From a bacterium (GTDB taxonomy: Bacteria > UBA9089 > UBA9088 > JAGUXG01), in the NCBI GenBank assembly GCA_020061965.1, contig JAGUXG010000058.1, positions 1-7,584 on the forward strand: a DNA stretch of 7,584 nt, given 5' to 3'. Of this stretch, positions 1-4,958 are shown one piece after another. The translations under genes were made by a program, and so were the position numbers. Position 1 is the stretch's first letter. Every line of letters starts with the position of its first letter. The notes under the pieces are model-generated. The model was given only the letters and a program-made list of their open reading frames with translations. It did not search any database and was not told the DNA's origin.

Positions 1-13
1 AAAGAGAGCCTGA

Positions 14-88
14 GGTTGTAAGTTTAGGATGTTGTAAGTTGTATGTTATTTGTTCTACTTCTTCAACCTACAACTTACAACCTACAAC
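14..88. repeat. Inverted arrays of a GTTGTAR heptamer word
   Basis: On the right side the top strand reads four consecutive heptamers, 61-67 CTTCAAC, 68-74 CTACAAC, 75-81 TTACAAC and 82-88 CTACAAC, an exact 7-base period of YTACAAC with one degenerate unit. The left side carries the complementary word GTTGTAA at 15-21 and 31-37 and GTTGTAT at 38-44. As a result 31-47 pairs with 65-81 at 16 of 17 positions (only 44/68 mismatched) around a 17-base loop, so a long hairpin or cruciform is possible. There is no coding potential. It resembles the heptameric short tandem repeats known from cyanobacterial genomes in style only; no function can be read from it. Confidence 0.75.
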
Positions 89-123
89 AAAAATCTTCGC
101 TAGACCTGTTGCTTTTGGGTATA

Positions 124-141
124 ACTCCTACAAGTCTTATA
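124..141 (+). repeat. Two degenerate copies of the AGTCCTATA 9-base word
   Basis: ACTCCTACA (124-132) is followed directly by AGTCTTATA (133-141). They differ by two and one bases from AGTCCTATA, the word found in three tandem copies after dapB. The copies end seven bases before the -35 box of the dapA promoter. The match is seen in the sequence; common origin with the downstream array is inferred. Confidence 0.45.
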
Positions 142-148
142 TAACTAA

Positions 149-178
149 TTGACAGAAATTCAGTCTATTCAGTATAAT
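149..178 (+). promoter_or_regulatory. Sigma70-type promoter of dapAB
   Basis: A perfect TTGACA (-35, 149-154) and a perfect TATAAT (-10, 173-178) are separated by 18 bases. Transcription would start near 185, leaving a leader of only about 16 bases before the dapA ATG. That leaves no room for a lysine riboswitch or an attenuator, so expression looks strong and not leader-controlled. Confidence 0.85.
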
Positions 179-186
179 GTTTTTCT

Positions 187-195
187 GGAGGTGAT
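187..195 (+). promoter_or_regulatory. Strong ribosome binding site of dapA
   Basis: GGAGGTGAT at 187-195 is complementary to the 3' end of 16S rRNA over nine bases, and its GGAGG core ends nine bases before the ATG at 201. It fixes the dapA start and implies a conventional anti-Shine-Dalgarno sequence in this organism. Confidence 0.85.
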
Positions 196-200
196 AAAAT

Positions 201-1082
201 ATGTTTTCAGGTTCAATCGTTCCAATCATCACTCCATTTAAGGAAGATGAGTCTATTGATTATGAAACTCTGGGTTCCCTCATTGAGTTTCATATTGCCA
301 AAGGAACGTATGGATTTATTCCTGTGGGAACAACAGGTGAATCAGCTACTCTATCTCACAAAGAGCATCGGGATGTGGTTAGATTTGTGATTGAGAGAGT
401 GGCAAAGAGGGTTCCTGTAATTGCTGGGTGTGGCTCAAATTCAACAGCAGAGGCAATAGAATTGGCTAAAGCTGCCAAAGAGGATGGTGCGGATGGGATA
501 TTGTCCATCACACCATACTACAATAAGCCTACTCAAGAGGGTTTGGTTGCTCATTTTACTGAGATTGCTAAGGCAGTTGAGATTCCTATAATCCTTTACA
601 ATGTTCCAGGCAGGACAGGCGTAAATATGCTTCCTGAAACTGTAAAGAAGCTATCTACTATTGAAAATATCATCGCCGTTAAAGAGGCTTCAGGAAACCT
701 TGTTCAATCAGCTGAGATAAAGAGGCTTTGTGATGGAAAGATAGCCCTATTTTGCGGAGAAGATTCGCTTATCTTTCCTATGATGGCCATAGGTGGCAGG
801 GGATGTATCTCTGCCAGTGCCAATGTAGCACCAGAGGATTTTGCCTCAATGGTAGAAGAGGCAAACAACAGAAATTTTGACAGAGCCAGGAGCCTTTATT
901 ACAAGCTACTTCCATTAACTTCCGCAATGTTCTGGGAGACAAACCCAGTTCCAGTAAAGGAGAGCTTGAAGATGATGGGGCTTATACCAACTGCAAAGAC
1001 AAGGCTTCCCCTTGTTGGACTGAGAGAAGAGACCAGAGAGAAGATAAGGGCTATTCTGGCTACATATAATCTACTCAAATGA
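201..1082 (+). CDS. dapA: 4-hydroxy-tetrahydrodipicolinate synthase DapA
   Basis: DapA condenses pyruvate with aspartate semialdehyde in the cytoplasm, the first committed step of diaminopimelate and lysine synthesis. The 293 residues match the usual family length and align without offset to E. coli numbering. GTTGES spans 43-48 (T44, T45), TPYYNKP 104-110 includes Y107, YNVPGRTG 133-140 carries Y133 and R138, and the Schiff-base lysine is K161 in AVKEASG. NPVPVK lies at 248-253. All seven residues of the E. coli lysine-inhibition site are present (S48, A49, H53, H56, N80, E84, Y106), so feedback inhibition by lysine is predicted. The start follows a strong ribosome binding site and a consensus promoter. 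The stop overlaps the dapB start (ATGA), indicating translational coupling. Related pyruvate aldolases such as N-acetylneuraminate lyase are less likely given these motifs and the dapB partner. Confidence 0.97.
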   Translation: MFSGSIVPIITPFKEDESIDYETLGSLIEFHIAKGTYGFIPVGTTGESATLSHKEHRDVVRFVIERVAKRVPVIAGCGSNSTAEAIELAKAAKEDGADGILSITPYYNKPTQEGLVAHFTEIAKAVEIPIILYNVPGRTGVNMLPETVKKLSTIENIIAVKEASGNLVQSAEIKRLCDGKIALFCGEDSLIFPMMAIGGRGCISASANVAPEDFASMVEEANNRNFDRARSLYYKLLPLTSAMFWETNPVPVKESLKMMGLIPTAKTRLPLVGLREETREKIRAILATYNLLK

Positions 1083-1855
1083 TAAAGGTGATCATCACCG
1101 GTGCAACTGGAAGAATGGGGCTTGCTCTCTCTGGAGCAGCAGAAGAGGATAAGAACGTCCAGATTGTAGGAGCTGTTGAGAGAAAGGGTCATCCGGCTGT
1201 AGGCACTACATTCTTTGAGCATGGGATAAAGATAGTAGATGACCTCTCGCTTGTGCTTGATAAGGCCGATGTAGTCATAGACTTTACTCTACCAGAAGCG
1301 ACGATGGAATATCTGAATGTATGCCAAAAAGAAAAGAAGCCTATGGTCATTGGAACAACAGGGCTATCTGGCGATCAGATGGCTCACCTGAAAGAATCTG
1401 CCAAGTTTATACCCATCCTCTATTCTTCAAATATGAGCTATGGGATGAACCTTCTCTTTAAGGTGATAGGTGAGATAGCCAAAGATCTTTCAGAGTATGA
1501 TGTCGAGATAATTGAAGCACACCACTGCCAAAAGAGAGATGCTCCATCAGGCACAGCCAAGAGATTAGCGGAAATAATAGCTAAGGCAAGGGCTGCTGAT
1601 TTAGAAGATGTAGCTGTTTATGGAAGAAAGGGGAACCTGGGTGCGAGAAAAAAAGAAGAGATAGGGATAATGTCTGTTAGGGCTGGGGATATTGTTGGCG
1701 ACCATACCATAATCTTTGCGGCAGGCTCAGAGAGGATAGAACTCATCCACAGGGTTCACGGACGAAAAGCCTTTGCTCAAGGCGCCCTGAAAGCTGCTAA
1801 ATTCCTTGTCGGCAAAGACCCAGGTCTCTATTCAATGCTGGATATATTCAGGTAA
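1079..1855 (+). CDS. dapB: 4-hydroxy-tetrahydrodipicolinate reductase DapB
   Basis: DapB reduces the DapA product to tetrahydrodipicolinate with NAD(P)H in the cytoplasm. The 258-residue length is typical. The Rossmann nucleotide-binding loop is GATGRMG at 8-14, followed by E34-R35, the position of the acidic/basic pair that contacts the cofactor ribose in the family. GTTG is at 92-95. The signature EAHHCQKRDAPSGTA (146-160) holds the catalytic H148 and K152, equivalent to E. coli H159 and K163, and the substrate-binding GT pair at 158-159. RAGDIVGDHT at 201-210 is the conserved C-terminal domain motif. The ATG overlaps the dapA TGA by four bases and has no good ribosome binding site of its own, so translation is probably coupled to dapA. 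No hairpin plus T-run follows the stop. Confidence 0.97.
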   Translation: MIKVIITGATGRMGLALSGAAEEDKNVQIVGAVERKGHPAVGTTFFEHGIKIVDDLSLVLDKADVVIDFTLPEATMEYLNVCQKEKKPMVIGTTGLSGDQMAHLKESAKFIPILYSSNMSYGMNLLFKVIGEIAKDLSEYDVEIIEAHHCQKRDAPSGTAKRLAEIIAKARAADLEDVAVYGRKGNLGARKKEEIGIMSVRAGDIVGDHTIIFAAGSERIELIHRVHGRKAFAQGALKAAKFLVGKDPGLYSMLDIFR

Positions 1856-1860
1856 GTATA

Positions 1861-1887
1861 TGTCCTATAAGTCCTATATGTCCTATA
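1861..1887 (+). repeat. Three tandem copies of a 9-base word (WGTCCTATA)
   Basis: TGTCCTATA, AGTCCTATA and TGTCCTATA follow one another with an exact 9-base period, starting five bases after the dapB stop. They fill most of the 44-base convergent gap between dapB and the methyltransferase gene. The array does not form a GC-rich hairpin with a T-run on either strand, so it is not an ordinary intrinsic terminator. Confidence 0.8.
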
Positions 1888-1899
1888 TTACCCATAAAA

Positions 1900-2550
1900 T
1901 CAAACTTTAGTTGCTTCAATCATCCATCTTGAGTAGATATAAGAAAATCCTTCTGGATACAACCTTTCCTCTGCTTCTATATGGTCTAAAGTAAAGCCTG
2001 AAAACAGTTCTTTTATCTCATCATAAGAAAAGAAATGCTGGGGAAGGTTTTTTTCCACATCTCCAGGAATAAGAAAGGTGTTCTCCTCAATCTCCTTTCC
2101 CTTTCCATAGTCGCAGTCCCTTGTTGACCTTAGAGAAAAGAAGACCTTGCCTCCATTTTTAAGCACTCTCCCTGTCTCTATCTCTGCCTTTTTTATATCA
2201 TTTGCTAATAAATGGTCAAGAACACCAAAGAGAGCAACACCATCAAATTCCTCATCTTTATACGGAAGATTGGTGCAGGATGCCTGTTGTAAGTAAGCAT
2301 CTAATCCCTCTTTTTTAAGGAATTCTCTTGCCAAGCCTAAAGATTTGTTCGATATGTCTATGCCGTAGGTGGTAAATCCATTTTTGGCAAAGAAGATGAG
2401 ATGCCTTCCATTTCCACAGCCAGAGTCTAATATCTTGACTTGTTTTTCAGAAAAAAATCTTTTTGTCCATCGTATCACAGCTTCAGATGGCCACCACATA
2501 ACATACCTTCTCTCCTTATAAAACCTATCCCACTCCTTCTTCCATTTCAC
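1900..2550 (-). CDS. Class I SAM-dependent methyltransferase (substrate unknown)
   Basis: This 216-residue protein has the class I SAM-methyltransferase order: motif I ILDSGCGNGRH (40-50), the acidic residue after strand 2 in GIDIS (63-67, D65), the LPYKDEEFDGV segment (95-105) and LKNGGKVFFSL (130-140). The N-terminus is rich in tryptophan and charge (W3, W7, W19, W20, WPSE at 20-23), a cap common in methyltransferases of this size. The frame opens with GTG at 2550, in a GTGA overlap with the regulator stop, and a GGAGGTG site lies eight bases upstream; no in-frame ATG fits as well. It is the last gene of the gatC operon. Small molecules, lipids or glycans are all possible substrates. There is no signal peptide or membrane segment, so it should be cytoplasmic. 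Confidence 0.85.
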   Translation of the reverse strand: MKWKKEWDRFYKERRYVMWWPSEAVIRWTKRFFSEKQVKILDSGCGNGRHLIFFAKNGFTTYGIDISNKSLGLAREFLKKEGLDAYLQQASCTNLPYKDEEFDGVALFGVLDHLLANDIKKAEIETGRVLKNGGKVFFSLRSTRDCDYGKGKEIEENTFLIPGDVEKNLPQHFFSYDEIKELFSGFTLDHIEAEERLYPEGFSYIYSRWMIEATKV

Positions 2551-3578
2551 CCCTTTAGCACCTCCAGAAATGCTATGACCACCTTTGGGTCAAACTGGCT
2601 TCCAGAACATCTTTTGATCTCTTCTATGGCTCTTTCCTTTGACAAAGCCTTTCTGTATGACCTGTCACGAGTCATGGCCTCAAAGCTATCTGCCACAGCT
2701 AAGATTCTTGCACCTAAGGGAATCTTCTCTCCTGATAGCTTATCCGGGTATCCTGTGCCATCAAACCTTTCGTGGTGGTGTCTGATTATAGGCAGGAAGG
2801 TGATGAAGGTCAAAGGCTTGAGTATATCCTCACTCTTACCTGGGTGCTTTCTTATCTCTTCCCATTCCTTCTCATCAAGTGACCCTGGTTTATTAAGAAT
2901 GCTGTCAGGTATAGACATCTTTCCAAGGTCATGGAGAAGTGCTGAGTGAAATATCTTCTTTATCTCATAGAAGGGTAGCTCCATCCTCTCTGCTATCTTC
3001 TTGGCGTAATCTGCCACCATATCTGAATGGCTCTTGGTGTAAGAATCCTTTGCCTCTAATGCTTCTGCTAAGCTCTTCATCGTCTCTATGTAGGCATCAC
3101 TCAGCTCTTCGTTCAAACCCTTAATCTTCTTCATCATCTTCTCAAGTTCTATGTTCTGCTTTATTACTTCCTGAGTCAGCTTCTTGTTTTGTAAGGATTT
3201 CTCCTGATCATCCAGACACCTATCTATAGCCTTTTTGAGAGCCTTTAGATCTACTGGTTTGACAAAGAAGTCTGAGGCACCCAAGCGTAAGGCTTTTATG
3301 GCATTCTCCAGAAAAGCATGTCCAGTAATGACAATAATTCTTGTCTCGGCAAGCCCTTCCCTTATCTCCTCTATCAGATTGAGTCCATCTACATCAGGCA
3401 GTTTTATATCAAGAAGGATGAGGTCAGGAGGACTTCTCTTAATAAAATTTCTTGCCTCTTTTCCAGAGAAACAAATACTTACAGAAAACCCGAAGTTTTC
3501 CATTATTGCTGTGAAGGTTCGGACAAAATCCTTGTCATCCTCAATAATCAATATCTTCTTTGCTGATAATTTATTCAT
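2547..3578 (-). CDS. Response regulator with HD-GYP domain (predicted c-di-GMP phosphodiesterase)
   Basis: The 343 residues comprise a CheY-like receiver (about 7-121), a charged, probably coiled-coil linker (about 122-165) and an HD-GYP domain (about 166-343). The receiver has the acidic cluster E13-D14-D15, phospho-acceptor D57, T85 and K107-P108, so it should accept phosphate. The HD-GYP domain keeps H184, the HD pair in HDLGK (216-220), H245, the HHHE cluster (267-270), GYP at 276-278 and D297 in the AVAD segment, so it looks catalytically intact. Family members hydrolyse cyclic di-GMP in the cytoplasm. No sensor kinase is encoded in this window. It starts 15 bases after the ATP-grasp stop with a weak site (AGAGAG), and its TGA overlaps the methyltransferase GTG. 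Which genes or behaviours it controls cannot be read here. Confidence 0.93.
   Translation of the reverse strand: MNKLSAKKILIIEDDKDFVRTFTAIMENFGFSVSICFSGKEARNFIKRSPPDLILLDIKLPDVDGLNLIEEIREGLAETRIIVITGHAFLENAIKALRLGASDFFVKPVDLKALKKAIDRCLDDQEKSLQNKKLTQEVIKQNIELEKMMKKIKGLNEELSDAYIETMKSLAEALEAKDSYTKSHSDMVADYAKKIAERMELPFYEIKKIFHSALLHDLGKMSIPDSILNKPGSLDEKEWEEIRKHPGKSEDILKPLTFITFLPIIRHHHERFDGTGYPDKLSGEKIPLGARILAVADSFEAMTRDRSYRKALSKERAIEEIKRCSGSQFDPKVVIAFLEVLKG
2559..2565 (-). promoter_or_regulatory. Ribosome binding site fixing the GTG start of the methyltransferase
   Basis: On the minus strand GGAGGTG (2565 to 2559) sits eight bases before the GTG at 2550-2548, inside the last codons of the upstream regulator gene. 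It supports the GTG start despite the overlap and suggests initiation in addition to coupling. Confidence 0.75.
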
Positions 3579-3593
3579 AATATTTTTGCTCTC

Positions 3594-4511
3594 TTAACAA
3601 AAAATTTGCTCATAATATCTGAGCATTATCACCCCCTTTTTAATCTTTGATCTCTTTGGAGGCACCCCTGATAAAAGTGCCACTAAATTTTCTAATATCC
3701 TTGCTCCTGCTCTTTCAGATAGAGCAAAACCCCCTGCTAATCTTGGGTTTATCTCTGTAAAATATAGGGCATCTCCCTTAGAAAAACACTGAATGTTAGA
3801 TGGCCCTGTAATCTTTAAAGTTCTGGCTATCTTTTTTGCCAACCCTTCAATCTTCTTATTTCCTTCTACTATTCCTTTTACTGAAACCCCAGATTCTGTA
3901 GCCAATCTCTTTCTTGGAGAAAGACTTATCACCTTTGCGGAAAAGTCAGATAAAATATCTATGGTAAACTCCTCTCCTTCAACATATTCCTGCCAGATAT
4001 AATCCTTTCTTCTCTTTGAAAAGAAGAGAAATGCCTCTGTATCTTCTATCTTCTGGAGACCCTGACTGCCTCTTCCAAACCTTGGTTTTATGACCACTGG
4101 ATAGCTTTGTGGAATCCCATCTATCCCTGTAATAGGAGTAGGAATGGAATTCTCTTTGAAAAATTTATAAGTAAGCCACTTATCTGAGCAGGTCTCAACT
4201 ACATTCTCTTCTGGAATTATCAGCCTTATTCCCTCTTTTTCAAAACTGCTTCTATTCTTTGCTAAAACCCGTATCTCTTCATCTACAGCAGGCAAGATAG
4301 CATCTACATTCTCCTTTTTACAAATCTTCTTTATGGAGTCAATAAAATCACTCTTTTCAGCTTTTGGTATCACATAGCCTTTATCTGCTACAAATAATCC
4401 AAATGATAGGGGAGAAGAATCTACGGCTATCACCCTTACTCCCAAGCTCTTTAATCCGGTAAGCACAGGTGCTGATGCCAAAGAACCACTGCCTGTCCGC
4501 AATATAGTCAT
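3594..4511 (-). CDS. ATP-grasp family protein (carbamoyl-phosphate-synthase-like ligase)
   Basis: A 305-residue ATP-grasp enzyme, the family that joins a carboxylate to an amine or thiol via an acyl phosphate. The N-terminal pre-ATP-grasp region starts with a glycine/serine-rich GSGSLAS loop (7-13), then D31 and the PLSFG..AD segment (34-43). The central part has SDKW (109-112) and the ATP-binding lysine K142 in VVIKPRFGRGSQG (139-151). WQEYVEGEEFTID (173-185) covers the adenine-contact region, and TEINPRLAGG (252-261) supplies the metal-binding E253 and N255. It is much shorter than carbamoyl-phosphate synthase large subunit, and no other synthase part is present. Its ATG overlaps the gatC TGA by four bases. 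Similar stand-alone ATP-grasp proteins are often found near surface-polysaccharide or peptide-modification genes; the substrate is unknown. Confidence 0.85.
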   Translation of the reverse strand: MTILRTGSGSLASAPVLTGLKSLGVRVIAVDSSPLSFGLFVADKGYVIPKAEKSDFIDSIKKICKKENVDAILPAVDEEIRVLAKNRSSFEKEGIRLIIPEENVVETCSDKWLTYKFFKENSIPTPITGIDGIPQSYPVVIKPRFGRGSQGLQKIEDTEAFLFFSKRRKDYIWQEYVEGEEFTIDILSDFSAKVISLSPRKRLATESGVSVKGIVEGNKKIEGLAKKIARTLKITGPSNIQCFSKGDALYFTEINPRLAGGFALSERAGARILENLVALLSGVPPKRSKIKKGVIMLRYYEQIFC

Positions 4512-4792
4512 TCTATTATCTTTGGCACAACAAAGAGACCATCCCTTATATTCTCCGAAAGGCTTTCAACATCAGCTATATCAAGTCCCTTTTCTGCTTT
4601 GTCTTCCCTCATCCCCATTCTCTCTTTTTCAATAGCCAGTAGCGGCTCTACCCCATCTGTTGAAAGTTCAGAGAGCTTTGAAACATAGTCCAGCAAAGCT
4701 CCAAGCTGATCACTGAATCTTGCCTCTTCTTTTTCTGATAGATATAGATTGGCTAACTTTCCGACCTTTTGGACATCCTCCAATTTTAACAT
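4508..4792 (-). CDS. gatC: Asp-tRNA(Asn)/Glu-tRNA(Gln) amidotransferase subunit C
   Basis: GatC is the small stabilising subunit of the GatCAB complex, which turns mischarged Glu-tRNA(Gln) and Asp-tRNA(Asn) into the amidated forms in the cytoplasm. The 94-residue length is normal. The N-terminal helix (LEDVQKVGKLANLYLSEKE, 4-22), the helical DQLGALLDYVSKLSEL stretch (28-43), the VEPL element (48-51), MRED (61-64) and the FVVPKIIE tail (87-94) follow the family pattern. The ATG is right for the family and lies only six bases after a likely -10 box, so the message may be leaderless. The stop overlaps the ATP-grasp gene start. gatA and gatB, frequent gatC neighbours, are not adjacent and must lie elsewhere if the complex is complete. 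Confidence 0.93.
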   Translation of the reverse strand: MLKLEDVQKVGKLANLYLSEKEEARFSDQLGALLDYVSKLSELSTDGVEPLLAIEKERMGMREDKAEKGLDIADVESLSENIRDGLFVVPKIIE

Positions 4793-4798
4793 AGAGTA

Positions 4799-4828
4799 AA
4801 TATACGGCTAAAAAAGATGTAGCGTCAA
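4799..4828 (-). promoter_or_regulatory. Minus-strand promoter of the gatC operon, probably leaderless
   Basis: Reading the minus strand, TTGACG (4828-4823) and TATATT (4804-4799) are separated by 18 bases. Only six bases (TACTCT) remain before the gatC ATG at 4792, so transcription would begin at or within a base or two of the initiation codon. No Shine-Dalgarno sequence is visible upstream of the ATG, which agrees with a leaderless message. Confidence 0.6.
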
Positions 4829-4835
4829 CTTTAAT

Positions 4836-4865
4836 TTGACAAACCTATCCTCTTTATGATATAAA
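4836..4865 (+). promoter_or_regulatory. Promoter of tRNA-Lys
   Basis: TTGACA (4836-4841) and TATAAA (4860-4865) are separated by 18 bases, the same spacing as at dapA. Transcription would begin near 4872, giving a 5' leader of about 13 bases for RNase P to remove. The -35 box faces that of the gatC promoter with seven bases between, and the two boxes together form an inverted repeat. Confidence 0.7.
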
Positions 4866-4884
4866 TTAGCTTTATTTGTTATTT

Positions 4885-4957
4885 GGGCCGTTGGCTCAAT
4901 CGGCAGAGCAGGGGACTCTTAATCCCAAGGCTATAGGTTCGATTCCTATACGGCCCA
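4885..4957 (+). tRNA. tRNA-Lys (anticodon CTT)
   Basis: A complete 73-base cloverleaf is present. The acceptor stem is GGGCCGT (4885-4891) with ACGGCCC (4950-4956), discriminator A4957. The D stem is GCTC (4894-4897) with GAGC (4906-4909). The anticodon arm 4911-4927 has loop CTCTTAA with anticodon CTT at 4918-4920. The T arm is ATAGG/CCTAT (4933-4937, 4945-4949) around TTCGATT. The 3' CCA is not encoded (TTT follows), so a CCA-adding enzyme is required. The top pair of the anticodon stem is a G4911-A4927 mismatch. CTT reads AAG codons. It is a single tRNA with its own promoter, not in a cluster. Confidence 0.95.
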
Positions 4958-4958
4958 T

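Noticed and set aside
14..88. CRISPR array
   Set aside because: The repeat unit is only seven bases, with no spacers of regular length and no cas genes.
1..200. Possible lysine riboswitch upstream of dapA
   Set aside because: The consensus promoter at 149-178 leaves only about 16 transcribed leader bases, and the upstream sequence is short repeats without the long multi-helix L-box layout.
899..1222. Minus-strand open frame over the dapA/dapB junction
   Set aside because: It lies opposite two unambiguous enzymes and has no motif or ribosome binding site.
1856..1899. Bidirectional intrinsic terminator between dapB and the methyltransferase
   Set aside because: The gap is AT-rich direct repeats with no GC-rich stem followed by T residues on either strand.
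2440..2949. Plus-strand open frame spanning the methyltransferase/regulator junction
   Set aside because: It is antisense to two genes with clear catalytic motifs, and its serine- and proline-rich product resembles no family; a shadow frame.
3594..4957. A lysine-modification or pyrrolysine-like system built from the ATP-grasp protein, tRNA-Lys and dapAB
   Set aside because: The tRNA is an ordinary Lys(CTT) tRNA, the ATP-grasp protein shows no specific PylC features that I can identify, and no PylB, PylD or dedicated synthetase is present. Proximity alone does not support it.
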